Shown piece after piece: positions 40,831 to 50,380 of a stretch of DNA of 64,000 nt. Each line of letters begins with the position of its first letter. Position 1 is the first letter of the stretch. The DNA comes from Nonomuraea sediminis (GTDB lineage Bacteria; Actinomycetota; Actinomycetes; Streptosporangiales; Streptosporangiaceae): contig NZ_JAHDTI010000011.1 of NCBI RefSeq assembly GCF_018531495.1, positions 62,001-126,000 of the forward strand, read 5' to 3'. The notes beneath the pieces were generated by a model. It searched no databases, had not been told where the DNA came from, and saw only the letters and a list, made by a program, of their open reading frames with translations. A program made the position numbers and the translations under genes.

Positions 40831-41688
40831 GTGACGAACGAACGATGGGCCTTGGGCGGCGACCTGAACGTCGCCAGGATCGGCTACGGCGCGATGAAGC
40901 TGACCGGCTGGCCGCGCGGCGAGGCGCCGGCACACGACACGGCGCTGGCCATCCTGCGCCGCGCCGTTGAACTCGGCGTCAACCACATCGACACCTCCAA
41001 CTACTACTCCCGCGGCGGGGTGGCGGCCAACGAGCTGATCAGGCAGGCGCTGCACCCCTACCCGGACGACCTGGTGATCGTGACCAAGGTCGGGGCGCTG
41101 GTCGAGGGCTCCGACATCGCCCTGCCCGCCGAGGGGAAGAACGGCCTCACCCCCGACGGCCTGCGCCGCGGCGTGGAGGCGAACCTCCGCTCGCTCGGCG
41201 TCGACCGCCTCGACGTGGTCAACCTGCGGATGGGCGACCTCGACCGGTCCCAGGCGTCCCTGGCCGCGTCGCTGGAAACGCTGCTCGCGCTGCGCGAGGA
41301 GGGCCTGATCCGCCACCTCGGCGTCTCCAACGTGACCGCGGAAGAGCTGGCCCAGGCCCGCGCGATCGCGCCGATCGCCTGCGTGCAGAACCTCTACAAC
41401 GTGTCCCGGCGCGACGACGATCCGATCGTCGACGTCTGCGCCGAGGCGGGCATCGCGTACGTGCCCTACTTCCCCGTCGGCGGCTTCCAGCCGCTCACCG
41501 CCCGGCACCTGGAGGCCGTCGCCGCCCGCCACGGCGCGACCGTGCCGCAGGTGGCCCTGGCCTGGCTGCTCGCCCGCTCCCCGAACATCCTGCTGATCCC
41601 CGGCACCGGCTCCCTGGCCCACCTGGAGGAGAACCTCGCCGCCGGCGCGCTCAAGCTGACCGCGGAGGACCTCGCCGAGCTCGGCTAG
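40831..41688 (+). CDS. Aldo/keto reductase
   Basis: 285 residues, TIM-barrel NADPH oxidoreductase. Catalytic Asp and Tyr lie in NHIDTSNYYSRGG, Lys in VIVTKVG, and the cofactor loop in LLIPGTGSLAHLEENL. GTG 40831 is favoured by AGGGTGG 6 bases upstream. Substrate unknown. Confidence 0.92.
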   Translation: MTNERWALGGDLNVARIGYGAMKLTGWPRGEAPAHDTALAILRRAVELGVNHIDTSNYYSRGGVAANELIRQALHPYPDDLVIVTKVGALVEGSDIALPAEGKNGLTPDGLRRGVEANLRSLGVDRLDVVNLRMGDLDRSQASLAASLETLLALREEGLIRHLGVSNVTAEELAQARAIAPIACVQNLYNVSRRDDDPIVDVCAEAGIAYVPYFPVGGFQPLTARHLEAVAARHGATVPQVALAWLLARSPNILLIPGTGSLAHLEENLAAGALKLTAEDLAELG

Positions 41689-41784
41689 GGGTGATGACCG
41701 GAATTCGCCCGCATCGTGGCCGACCTGTGATCAACCGGTCACGGCAGGCACGGGTCTAACGGTGTGAGTGAAAGGAACACACCG

Positions 41785-42780
41785 ATGAGGCACACCTCAG
41801 CGGCCGCCGCGCTCCTGGCGACGGCGGTCATCGGCGGGCTGGGGCTGGCACCCAGCGCCGCCGACGCCCAGAGCGGCCCAGCCACCGTGCGGGCCGCCTG
41901 GATCAAGTCCTGCACCAACAAGAAGGACGACACCAGCTACCCGTGCGGGCACTGGCAGCTGCTCATGCGCGACGGCAGCAAGCGCGAGGTCCGCGACGCC
42001 TCGGCCACCAGGGTCGACGTCAAGGGCAACAAGATCTACGACAACGGCATGTTCGCCGTCAGCGCCGACGGCGGCACGATCGTCTACGAGCGCGCGAGCG
42101 ACCACCGCCTGGTCGTGCGGAAGGCCGCTGGGGGAGCGGCCACCGCGCTGCCCAAGGCGCTGACCGCGCGCGGCACCGACTCGATCGTGCTGTACGTGTC
42201 ACCGGCGGGGGACCGGGTGCTGGTGGACTCCACCGAGGACGGGCGCACGCTGCCCACCCTGGTGTACACGGTGGCCACGGGCAAGACGGTCAAGCTACCC
42301 GGCGCCGAGGGGCCGGTCGGCTTCAGCGCCGACGGCGACGAGGTGCTGGCCATGCGCTACCCGACGGACAACACCGCGCAGATCATCGTGCACCGGCTCG
42401 ACGGCACCACGATCAAGAAGACGCCGCCGCAGGTCGTGGCCAACGCCGCCGCCGACGCGCTCGCCGCCGACGGCAAGACCGTCGCGGTGTTCGTCTCCGG
42501 CAACACCGACAGGAACAAGCCGCCGCGGCTGCGCATGTACGACGTCGAGACCGGCGACCTGACGCAGGGCGTCGACCTGGCGCTCAAGCCGGGCAGCACG
42601 CCGTACCGCGCCTACTGGACGGCCGACGGCCAGCTGCGGGCCATCGTCTCCAGCGGCGACGACGGGAAGCCGGCGGTGGTACGGGTGCTCACCGTCGACC
42701 CGGAGAGCGGCCACGTGACCCAGGCCGACAAGTTCTCCATCAGCAAGCACAGGTACACCTACTTCACGGCCGGGGAGTGA
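41785..42780 (+). CDS. Secreted propeller-like protein, copy 1
   Basis: 331 residues. Signal peptide of about 30 residues ends ADA. The mature part starts with a Cys-x~12-C pair (KSCTNKKDDTSYPCGHW) and continues with repeats such as AVSADGGTIVY, FSADGDEVLAM and ALAADGKTVAV, typical of TolB/WD40-like propeller blades. It is a paralogue of the next gene in the same order. Probably extracellular, no catalytic motif seen. Start at ATG 41785 with AAAGGA upstream. Confidence 0.85.
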   Translation: MRHTSAAAALLATAVIGGLGLAPSAADAQSGPATVRAAWIKSCTNKKDDTSYPCGHWQLLMRDGSKREVRDASATRVDVKGNKIYDNGMFAVSADGGTIVYERASDHRLVVRKAAGGAATALPKALTARGTDSIVLYVSPAGDRVLVDSTEDGRTLPTLVYTVATGKTVKLPGAEGPVGFSADGDEVLAMRYPTDNTAQIIVHRLDGTTIKKTPPQVVANAAADALAADGKTVAVFVSGNTDRNKPPRLRMYDVETGDLTQGVDLALKPGSTPYRAYWTADGQLRAIVSSGDDGKPAVVRVLTVDPESGHVTQADKFSISKHRYTYFTAGE

Positions 42781-42785
42781 AGGAC

Positions 42786-43763
42786 ATGAAGCTCAAGATC
42801 GCCGCGGCCGTCGCGGCAGGCGTCGCAGGACTGCTGGCCGCGCCCACGGCCGCACAGGCCGCGCCCCACCATGGCCACGACAGCATCCGCTACGCCTCGA
42901 TCAAGGGGTGCAAGGCCTCCAAGGACGGCGAGATGAAGCCGTGCGGCAAATGGCGGCTGGTCATGCACAGCGGCATGATGAGCTCGCTGCCCGACGCCCA
43001 GACCGTCGCGCTGGAGGCCAACGGCAAGTCCTCGGTGTGGCAGGCCGCCCCGATCGCCGTCAGCGGCAACGGGCAGCGCCTGGCGTACTTCACCACGTCG
43101 GGGCGGCTGGCCGTACGGACCCTTGGCGGCGGGGTCAAGCTGCTGGCCAAGAACTCCGTGCCGCGGGTCGCGCAGTACAACGTGACGCTGCAGCTGTCCG
43201 ACGACGGCGCCAAGCTGGCGGTCGTCATCGGCGGCGACAAGCCCAAGCCGACCCGGATCTTCGACACCGCCAGCGGTGAGCGGCTGGGCACCGTGCCCGG
43301 CGCCGAGACACTGATGGGCTTCAGCGCCGACGGCGACGAGGTGCTCACCAGCGCCGAGGGCGACGAGTCGGTGACCGACCTGGCCGTCTACGACGACCAC
43401 GGCCAGCAGCAGCTGCGCAACACGCCGCCGCAGATCATCTCCGCCAACGCCCCCGAGGCGCTGTCGGGCGACGGCAAGACCGTGGCGAGCGTCGTGATGA
43501 GCGGGAAGAAGCAGCTCGTGCTCTACGACATGGACAGCGAGCAGGTGACGGCGCGCAGGAGCATCAAGCTGCCCGCCGGGGACCTGTTCATGATCGACTG
43601 GACCGGTGACACGCAGGTCACGCTGCACCTGGCCCAGTACCCGGAGAACAAGGCGACCAAGATGACGATCGTCCAGATCGACACCGAGACCGGTGCGGTC
43701 AAGGTCAGGGACAAGTACTCCTTCCTGAAGGACACGTTCGTCTTCGCCGCCTGCGGGGGTTGA
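42786..43763 (+). CDS. Secreted propeller-like protein, copy 2
   Basis: 325 residues. Signal peptide to about residue 25 (AAQA), then the same layout as the previous protein: Cys pair KGCKASKDGEMKPCGKW, blades AVSGNGQRLAY, FSADGDEVLTS and ALSGDGKTVAS. Divergence between the two is substantial, so the duplication is old. The ATG lies 5 bases after the stop of copy 1, so they are co-transcribed. Ends CGG. Confidence 0.85.
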   Translation: MKLKIAAAVAAGVAGLLAAPTAAQAAPHHGHDSIRYASIKGCKASKDGEMKPCGKWRLVMHSGMMSSLPDAQTVALEANGKSSVWQAAPIAVSGNGQRLAYFTTSGRLAVRTLGGGVKLLAKNSVPRVAQYNVTLQLSDDGAKLAVVIGGDKPKPTRIFDTASGERLGTVPGAETLMGFSADGDEVLTSAEGDESVTDLAVYDDHGQQQLRNTPPQIISANAPEALSGDGKTVASVVMSGKKQLVLYDMDSEQVTARRSIKLPAGDLFMIDWTGDTQVTLHLAQYPENKATKMTIVQIDTETGAVKVRDKYSFLKDTFVFAACGG

Positions 43764-43799
43764 GGTCCCGCCGTACGGCCCGCCGCGTACGCTGCCCTT

Positions 43800-44333
43800 G
43801 TGCCGGTTCACTCTGTGCGAGTCCACTCGACCAAGGACATGGCGCGGCGGGCCGTCGACCTCTGCGTGGAGCTGCTGCACGCCACGCCCACGCCCGGGTC
43901 GGTCGCCCGCGTCCTGCGCTCCCACGGCGAACCGTCCCCCGTGCTGACCTCCTCCGACGTGGAGGACCTGCGCTCGGCGGCCGTCAGGCTCGAGGAGGTC
44001 TTCGGCGCCTCCTCCGTGTCCGGCGCCGCCTCGCTGCTCAACCGGATGCTCGCCCACCCGCCGCGGCTGACCAGCCACGAGGGCACCGCCTGGCACCTGC
44101 ACGCCGACAGCTCCGACGAGGCGCCCTGGGGGGAGTGGTTCCTGTCCTCCTCGGCGCTCGCGCTGTCCGTCCTGCTGGCCGAACACCAGCGCGTGCCCGG
44201 CGGCCTCTGCGCCTCGGCCGGCTGCCGCAAGCCGTACCTCGACCTCGGAGGCGGCAGCCCGCAACGCTACTGCACCCCCCGCTGCGCCACCCGCGAACGC
44301 GTAGCCGCCCACCGCGCCCGCACCCCCACCTAA
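43800..44333 (+). CDS. CGNR zinc-finger (ABATE-type) regulator-like protein
   Basis: 177 residues. The N-terminal helical ABATE-like domain is followed by a C-terminal zinc finger, CASAGCRKPYLDLGG then YCTPRCATRERVAAHR, resembling the CGNR motif though the last box reads CATR. These are probable DNA-binding stress regulators in actinobacteria. GTG start at 43800 without a strong ribosome site. Confidence 0.85.
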   Translation: MPVHSVRVHSTKDMARRAVDLCVELLHATPTPGSVARVLRSHGEPSPVLTSSDVEDLRSAAVRLEEVFGASSVSGAASLLNRMLAHPPRLTSHEGTAWHLHADSSDEAPWGEWFLSSSALALSVLLAEHQRVPGGLCASAGCRKPYLDLGGGSPQRYCTPRCATRERVAAHRARTPT

Positions 44334-44429
44334 CCCCACCCCTACTCCCCACCCGCGCGCTCGCCCGACCCGCGCGTCCGCCCGCGACGCCCGTGCGCTT
44401 GTGCTGCTCGAGCGCGCATCCTGCCCTCG

Positions 44430-45689
44430 TTAACCCATCCTGCCCGCGCGCTCGACCGCCTCCGCCGTGTTGCGGGACGGCCCGCCGGGCGACAGCAGCC
44501 AGAACGCCGCGATGGCGACCACCTGGAGCACCGCCCCGGTCACCAGCGCCCACGGCGGCGACCACGCCACCAGCGGTCCCGCCACCGCCGACCCCACCGC
44601 GAACGACGTGATCTTCAAACTCGCCCCAGTGGTGAACACCTGCCCCCGCGCCTGCTCAGGCGCCTCCCGATGCCGAACGGCCATCACCGCCGTCAACTGA
44701 GGCCCCGAGGCAACCCCCACCACCACAACCCCCACCACAGCCCACCCCACACCCCACCAGCCACCACCCACCGAGCCGGCACCCGCCGCAGTCGTCACCG
44801 CCGCGGTCGCTCCCGCCACGGCAGTGATCGCCAGGCCCAAGCCGAGCACCAGCGTCGAACCCACCAGCACCGCGTCCGGGCGCCCGGCCAGGCGTCGCAG
44901 CGGACCTGCCAGCAGCCCGTTCGCCGCCAGCGCGAACAACGCCACCACCGCAAGCAGCAACCCGCCGAACCCGGCCCCGGCCCCGAACCGGATCCCCAGC
45001 ACGGGCGCCGACACCACCAGCATGGCCATCCCCGCGAAGGACACCATCGACGCCACCGTGGTCCGCAGCAGCGCCCGGCTCACCAGGATCGCCCGCACCC
45101 CCTCGGTCAGATCCCGCACTCGCACGGCCGCCGCCCTCGGCCGCGGGTTGACGGGCAACGTCCAAGCAGGCAGTACGGCAAGCAACACCAGACCCACCGA
45201 GATCCCCACCGCGCCGTAAGCGCCCACCGCCGTCGCCGCCAACCCCGCCAGCGCGGGCCCCGCGAGCCCGGCCAGGTTGTAACTCATCGAATCGAGCGCA
45301 TTGGCCCTGGCCAGCCGCGCCCCAGGCGCCACCTGCGGCACCTGCGCCGTCCACCCGCCGGTCAGCGCGGGCCCCAGCAACCCCGCCACCACCGCCACCC
45401 CGACCAGCACCGCCGCAGGCACACGCCCCAGCCCCGCCAGAATCACCCCCAACCCGACCGCATAACCCCCCAGGCACCAGGCCAACGCCCGCCCCGGCCG
45501 CCGCACCCGGTCAAGTACGGCCCCCAACACGATCCCGCCCACCGCCGACGACACGGTCAACCCAGCCAACAGCCACGACGCCACCACCGGCGACCCGGTA
45601 ACGGCCAACCCCGCGATCAGCAACGCAGGCCCCGACATCTCATCCCCGGTCCGAGCCGTCACCGCCCCAACCATGTAACGCCAAAACAT
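44430..45689 (-). CDS. MFS transporter
   Basis: 419 residues, twelve predicted membrane helices, cytoplasmic motif GAVLDRVRRPGRAL between helices 2 and 3 and LRRLAGRPDAVLVG in the second half. ATG 45689 is preferred over GTG 45728. Very rich in Ala, Gly and Val. Probable drug or metabolite exporter. Convergent with the CGNR gene, with a 96-base spacer free of clear terminators. Confidence 0.88.
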   Translation of the reverse strand: MFWRYMVGAVTARTGDEMSGPALLIAGLAVTGSPVVASWLLAGLTVSSAVGGIVLGAVLDRVRRPGRALAWCLGGYAVGLGVILAGLGRVPAAVLVGVAVVAGLLGPALTGGWTAQVPQVAPGARLARANALDSMSYNLAGLAGPALAGLAATAVGAYGAVGISVGLVLLAVLPAWTLPVNPRPRAAAVRVRDLTEGVRAILVSRALLRTTVASMVSFAGMAMLVVSAPVLGIRFGAGAGFGGLLLAVVALFALAANGLLAGPLRRLAGRPDAVLVGSTLVLGLGLAITAVAGATAAVTTAAGAGSVGGGWWGVGWAVVGVVVVGVASGPQLTAVMAVRHREAPEQARGQVFTTGASLKITSFAVGSAVAGPLVAWSPPWALVTGAVLQVVAIAAFWLLSPGGPSRNTAEAVERAGRMG

Positions 45690-45911
45690 ACCCAAGACGT
45701 TACACGCCAACCCCTCACCGCTCCCCACTCACCCCACCTGGCCCCCGCGCGGCGTCGACCTCCGCACCGATTCGGCCCCCGTTCCCACGCCCGCCCACGC
45801 CGTGCTGTCCACACCGTGCTGCCCGTGTCGTGCTGCCTGGTAGGCGAGGCTGGCCTGGGCAACGACTCTCCTCCCAGGAGCTCTTCATCTTCCGGGTGAA
45901 CCGTTCGCCGG

Positions 45912-45977
45912 CCGGAGGCGCGGGCGGACTCTCGCATCGTCCGGAGGTGTGGGCGGACTCTGGCGTCGTCCGGAGGT
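45912..45977. repeat. 2.3 copies of a 29-bp tandem repeat
   Basis: CCGGAGG starts at 45912, 45941 and 45970. The first two units differ at four positions. The spacer 45690-46022 shows no gene. Confidence 0.7.
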
Positions 45978-46022
45978 TCCGCCTGGCGCCGAACACCTTT
46001 GCCGGGGCCGTCGGCGAAGGTG

Positions 46023-46805
46023 TCAGTGGTGGTGGTCGTGTCGGCCGAGGGTTTCCACGGAGGTTGCGCCGGGGCGGGTCCACTGCGCGACGGGGCGGCT
46101 GGTCGGGCCCCAGGTGGCGTTCCCGTTCGCGTCCGAGCGCCAGTACCAACATGGGCCGCGTCCCTCGGGCCAGCCCTCGGGGTTGTCCTCCCACGTCTCG
46201 CCGCGGCCGTAGGGCGTCATGTCGAGCAGGGCGAAGGACCCGTTGGCCGGCTCGTTGCCGCGGCCCGTCGTGGAGTAGGTGAGGAACACGCGGTCGCCGT
46301 CGCGCAGGAAGCAGGTGAGGTGCCCCATGGGGCCGCCGACCGGCGCGTCCACGTCTCGCACCGAGTACCAGGGCTGGGTGTAGCCCATGAACTCGACGTA
46401 GGAGGCCACCTCGTCCCATGGGCCCGTGGTCAGGATGGCGAAGGAGACGCCGCGGGCGTTGAGGTAGACGGCGTCCTTCAGGTGCCAGGCCGTGGTGGTG
46501 CAGCCCTCGCACTGCCCCTGGTGCGGCGCGCCGTCGTACCACATGTGCTTGTAGACCACGAGCTCGTCGCGGCCCTGGAACAGGTCCAGGAACGGGACCG
46601 GGCCGTCGGGTCCGACGACCTCGACCGTCCCGTCGAACTCCACCATCGGCAGCCGGCGGCGGGCCGTGGCGATGGCGTCGCCCTCGCGGGTGTGGGCCTT
46701 CTCGCGGACCAGGAGCTCGTCGCGGGCGGCCTGCCAGGTGGCCAGGTCGACGATGGGCGGGCGGCCGGGTAGTGCGGTGGTCGGGTTATTCGGTGTGGTC
46801 GTCAT
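46023..46805 (-). CDS. DUF899 thioredoxin-like protein
   Basis: 260 residues. The family motif VYKHMWYDGAPHQGQCEGCTTTAWHL contains a CxxC pair (QCEGC). Later FMGYTQPWYSVRD and FLTYSTTGRGNE are DUF899 signatures. Thioredoxin-like fold, function unproven. ATG 46805 with GGAG 8 bases upstream. The tail ends in a His cluster. Confidence 0.9.
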   Translation of the reverse strand: MTTTPNNPTTALPGRPPIVDLATWQAARDELLVREKAHTREGDAIATARRRLPMVEFDGTVEVVGPDGPVPFLDLFQGRDELVVYKHMWYDGAPHQGQCEGCTTTAWHLKDAVYLNARGVSFAILTTGPWDEVASYVEFMGYTQPWYSVRDVDAPVGGPMGHLTCFLRDGDRVFLTYSTTGRGNEPANGSFALLDMTPYGRGETWEDNPEGWPEGRGPCWYWRSDANGNATWGPTSRPVAQWTRPGATSVETLGRHDHHH

Positions 46806-47014
46806 GGTGTTCTCCGTGGTGTCTCGCACCGGGCGTCGTAAGACCTTCTACGACGGTCACCAGTACAGACCCGCGACCCGGCCGGAACTCATCGCGGCAG
46901 GGCGCGCCCTCGGCCGAGCCGGCACCACCCACGTCGGACTGACAAGTTCACAGACATACTCACACACGCACAGCCCGCGCAGGCGCGAGCCGCGCGGGCA
47001 CGAGCCGCGCCCAT

Positions 47015-47345
47015 GAGCCGCGTGGGCACAAGTTGTGCGCCCATGACCTCGTGCGCGTGAGTCGCGCACGCGTGAGTCGCGCCCCTGAGTCGCGGGGCAT
47101 GAGCCGCGCACCCATGACTCGCGCCCACGAGCCGCCTGGGCGCGAGTTGTGCGGGCATGAGTCGCGCGCCCATGATTCGCGCCCACGAGCCGCGTGGGCA
47201 CGAGTCGTGCGCCCATGACCTCGCGCGCGTGAGTCGTGCACGCATGAGCTGCGCCCCTGCGTCGCGCGGGCATGAGCCGCGCGGCCATGACTCGCGCCCA
47301 TGAGCCGCCTGGGCGCGAGTTGTGCGGGCATGAGTCGCGCGGTCG
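47015..47345. repeat. Higher-order tandem repeat, ~172-bp period built of ~15-bp monomers
   Basis: Monomers resembling GCATGAGYCGCGCGCC recur through 46980-47345. Longer blocks repeat as well: GAGCCGCGTGGGCAC at 47015 and 47187 (172 apart) and GAGCCGCCTGGGCGCGAG at 47129 and 47302 (173 apart). Two copies of the higher-order unit. The period is not a multiple of three, and the frames here are shadows. The spacer 46806-47678 otherwise holds only the RHS remnant. Confidence 0.8.
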
Positions 47346-47506
47346 ATCGTCAGCCCGGTAGGCGTCGCGGTGGTGCGTCCCTGGGCGTCGTCGGTGTATC
47401 CGGAGTCGGCCAGCCGGTCTCCGTCGTCGTAGGTGTGGGTCTCGGTGACCGTGTCGGAGTCGCAGCCGCTTCTGGTGAGCGAGGTCCTTGCGCGACCGGA
47501 CGACGA
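47340..47506 (-). pseudogene. Remnant of an RHS/YD-repeat protein
   Basis: The minus-strand frame reads CDSDTVTETHTYDDGDRLADSGY and continues into a QGRTTATPTGL segment, the YD-repeat pattern of RHS toxin-delivery proteins. It covers about 55 residues only, with no upstream or downstream core, and runs at its end into the tandem repeat. It is a relic of a larger gene lost or displaced elsewhere. Confidence 0.65.
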
Positions 47507-47678
47507 ACGCACATGACCGCGCGTGTGAGTCGTGTGGGCACGATGCTGTACGGCCGGCCGCGCGTTAGTGAGTTCGCGCCTACCGAACCCCGCCACGGTA
47601 GTGCGGCGGGGTCCGGGCTGTGGGCGCGGGTGGGATTACGTGCGCGCCCACGGGGCGGGGGTGGCTTGCCGTACGGGA

Positions 47679-48440
47679 TCAGGGGGTTGTGCTGGTGATG
47701 ATGGCGAAGGGGGCGCCGTGGGGGTCGGAGAGGAAGGCCATGCGGCCGACGCCCTCGATGTCGCCCGCCGGGACGCGGACCGTGCCGCCGAGGTCCTGGG
47801 CGCGGGCCGCCGCGGCGTCGCAGTCGGGGACCTCGAAGTACGGCAGCCAGTGCGCGCGGTCGCCGGGCTGGAGCTGGACGATGCCGCCCTGTCCTGACTG
47901 CTCGTCGCCCTCGGCGGGGGAGATGACGGGATAGGACAGGTCGCCCATCGGCATGTCCTCGATGCGCCAGACGAAGACCGAGCGGTAGAAGGCCTGGATG
48001 GCGGCCGGGTCCGCGACGTAGAGCTCCACCCACCCCAGCGAGCCGGGCTCGGTGACCATGCCGAGGCCGCGGAAGTCGCCCGGCTGCCAGACCGCGAACT
48101 CCGCGCCCGCCGGGTCGGTGAACTGGGCGGTGCGCCCCTCGGTCATGACGTCCTCCGGCGGGACGCGCACGGTGCCGCCGGCCTGCTCGACGGCCTTGGC
48201 CGTGGCGTCGGTGTCGGCGGTGTGGAAGTAGACCATCCAGGCGGGGGTGGCGCCCTCCTCGGTGAGCCGGCCGAGCCCGGCGACCTGCTTGCCGTCGACC
48301 TCGAAGAAGCCGTAACCCTCTCCGACCGGGTGATGGCTCCAGCCGAGCGTGCCCGAGTAGAACGCGGCGGTGGCCGGGACGTCTGGGCTGCCGTAGTCGA
48401 TCATGCAGACGGATCCCGGCACGTACTGGGTGGTGAGCAT
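47679..48440 (-). CDS. Two-domain VOC family protein
   Basis: 253 residues, two glyoxalase-fold modules (about 8-125 and 130-250). The first has DYGSPDVPATAAFYSGTLGW and FTDPAGAEFAVW, the second ELYVADPAAIQAFYRSVF and FLSDPHGAPFAII. ATG 48440 has AAGGAG 6 bases upstream. Antibiotic-sequestering or dioxygenase-like roles are possible and none can be chosen. Confidence 0.92.
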   Translation of the reverse strand: MLTTQYVPGSVCMIDYGSPDVPATAAFYSGTLGWSHHPVGEGYGFFEVDGKQVAGLGRLTEEGATPAWMVYFHTADTDATAKAVEQAGGTVRVPPEDVMTEGRTAQFTDPAGAEFAVWQPGDFRGLGMVTEPGSLGWVELYVADPAAIQAFYRSVFVWRIEDMPMGDLSYPVISPAEGDEQSGQGGIVQLQPGDRAHWLPYFEVPDCDAAAARAQDLGGTVRVPAGDIEGVGRMAFLSDPHGAPFAIITSTTP

Positions 48441-48583
48441 GGCGTGCTCCTTCGTCGTGGTTGTGCTGTGGGCCGCAACCTCACGGTGCGGGTATGAGGT
48501 CCACGCCAACTCACACACTGGCACGGGCCTCCGGCAAAATGAAGCTCGAAAAGGTGTTTGAAAGATGCGCTAGGATCGCGGGT

Positions 48584-49213
48584 ATGACGGCTGTATTCCA
48601 AGCATCATTGCTGGGGCTGGACGAGGAGCCGTGGCCGCGCGGGCTTGGGGAGTCGGTGCGGCGGACGGACCTGTCCGGCGGTGCCTGGATCGACGTCAGG
48701 CCGGAGTGGATGGCCGGCGCCGACGCGCTGTTCGATCGGCTGCTCGATGAGGTGCCGTGGCGGGCCGAGCGGCGGCGGATGTACGACCGGGTGGTCGACG
48801 TGCCGCGGCTGCTGTGCTTCTACGACGAGGGCGAGCCGCTGCCGCATCCCGCGCTCGAGGAGGCGCGGCGGCTGCTCAACGAGCACTACGCGGCCGAGCT
48901 CGGTGAGCCTTTCCGTACGGCGGGCCTGTGCCTCTACCGCGACGGCCGCGACAGCGTCGCGTGGCACGGCGACACGATCGGACGCGGCAGCACCGAGGAC
49001 ACGATGGTGGCCATCGTGTCGGTGGGCACGCCGCGCCCGCTGCTGCTACGGCCCCGCGGGGGCGGGCCGTCGATCCGTCGCGAGCTCGGCCACGGCGACC
49101 TCATCGTCATGGGCGGCAGCTGCCAGCGCACCTGGGAGCACGCCATCCCCAAGCTGTCGCGCCCCACGGGCCCGCGCATCAGCATCCAGTTCCGCCCACG
49201 CGGCGTCAGGTAG
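48584..49213 (+). CDS. AlkB-like 2-oxoglutarate/Fe(II) dioxygenase
   Basis: 209 residues. Iron ligands His128 and Asp130 (AWHGD) and His186 (WEHAIPK), and 2-oxoglutarate-binding Arg in RISIQFR. The family removes alkyl groups from DNA or RNA bases or from other substrates. ATG 48584 with AGGA 8 bases upstream. Divergent from the two-domain VOC gene. Confidence 0.9.
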   Translation: MTAVFQASLLGLDEEPWPRGLGESVRRTDLSGGAWIDVRPEWMAGADALFDRLLDEVPWRAERRRMYDRVVDVPRLLCFYDEGEPLPHPALEEARRLLNEHYAAELGEPFRTAGLCLYRDGRDSVAWHGDTIGRGSTEDTMVAIVSVGTPRPLLLRPRGGGPSIRRELGHGDLIVMGGSCQRTWEHAIPKLSRPTGPRISIQFRPRGVR

Positions 49214-49248
49214 CCGTACACATTCAGAGATCGCGACCGCGGGTGGGG

Positions 49249-50298
49249 TCAGGGGTGGTCGAAGGTGAGGCGGGCGATGCGGCCCTGCTCGCCGGAGGCC
49301 CAGCAGGCGAGGTCCCGCGTGCACGACACCGTGTCGAAGGACCCGGAATCGAAGGTGCGCCACTCGCGCCCACCCGTGAAGGTGATGTCGCTGCCGGTAG
49401 GCCCGACGGCGACGGCGGCGAAGGGCAGCCACGCCACCCCCGACCGGTACGCGGGCGGCGGCGCCGTCGACGGCTGCCACGTGGCTCCGCCGTCCGACGT
49501 GGTCGCCCCGGCGGAGGGAGAGGCCTGGCCTGGCCGGTAGTCGCCGCCGACCGCGACGCCGTGGCGCGGATCGCGGAAGGCCAGCGCGAAGACGCCCTTG
49601 GCCGGGTCCGCGGCGGGGATGGGCGTGTCGGTGACCGTCCAGGTCAGCCCGCGGTCGGCGGAGCGGAAGACGCGTGAGCGCTCCGCGCCCCCGGTCGCCA
49701 GCCAAGCCTCCCGCCCCGAGGTCACCAGGCACTGGCCGCTGGCCGCGAACGCCGCCTCACCGGGCAGCGCGTCGGGCATCCCGGCCGACGGCAGCACCTG
49801 CCAGCTCCGCCCGCCGTCTGAGGTCGACAGCAGCCGGAAGCGCCCGTCGACGGGGTCGCTCACGGCCAGGCCGTGGCGACGGTCGAAGAAGGAGAGGCAG
49901 TCGTAGAAGGCCGCGGGCTCGTCGTTACTGAAGGCCTCGCTCCAGGTACGGCCGGCGTCCTCGGTCCGGTAGATCCGCGAGTCGCCGCCGTCGCCCACCG
50001 ACAGCACCACCGCGCTCCGCGGCGAGAAGGCCTCCACGTCGCGGAACTGCAGCGCCTCCGCCCCGGGCGGTGAGACGTTCTGCCAGCTGCGTCCGCCGTC
50101 GGCGGTCCGCAGCACGGTCCCCGACGTCCCCGCGGCCCACACCACGTCCCTGCTGACCGGCGCCAGCCCGCGGAAGCGCGCGGTGACGCCGGTGTCGGTG
50201 AGCTGCCAGCGCGGCGACGGCGTGGCCGCGTGCGCGGGAAGCGGCGCGGCGAGCAGGCAGGCAGCGGAAAGGGCGGTGAGCGCGGAGACAAGCCTCAT
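49249..50298 (-). CDS. Secreted BNR-repeat/Ycf48-like propeller
   Basis: 349 residues. Signal peptide (to about 30, AHA). Repeated BNR motifs TADGGRSW, TEDAGRTW, TSDGGRSW, SADRGLTW and TSDGGATW mark blades of a sialidase-type propeller. No sialidase arginine triad or catalytic residues are clear, so a binding role is likely. ATG 50298. Divergent from the large trypsin-STAND gene with an 82-base spacer. Confidence 0.87.
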   Translation of the reverse strand: MRLVSALTALSAACLLAAPLPAHAATPSPRWQLTDTGVTARFRGLAPVSRDVVWAAGTSGTVLRTADGGRSWQNVSPPGAEALQFRDVEAFSPRSAVVLSVGDGGDSRIYRTEDAGRTWSEAFSNDEPAAFYDCLSFFDRRHGLAVSDPVDGRFRLLSTSDGGRSWQVLPSAGMPDALPGEAAFAASGQCLVTSGREAWLATGGAERSRVFRSADRGLTWTVTDTPIPAADPAKGVFALAFRDPRHGVAVGGDYRPGQASPSAGATTSDGGATWQPSTAPPPAYRSGVAWLPFAAVAVGPTGSDITFTGGREWRTFDSGSFDTVSCTRDLACWASGEQGRIARLTFDHP

Positions 50299-50380
50299 GC
50301 CGGGCAACGTAACCCAGGAGATCACGATTGAGTAGGGGCATACTCATTGCGCGCGGCCGATTACGCCCGAAGATGTAGGG

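Noticed and set aside
45912..45977. 29-bp repeats suggestive of a CRISPR array
   Set aside because: The copies are directly adjacent with no spacers, and no cas gene is near.
46857..47331. Arg/Ala/His-rich minus-strand ORFs
   Set aside because: They are translations of the 15-bp tandem monomers. Only the YD-repeat part (47340-47506) is meaningful.
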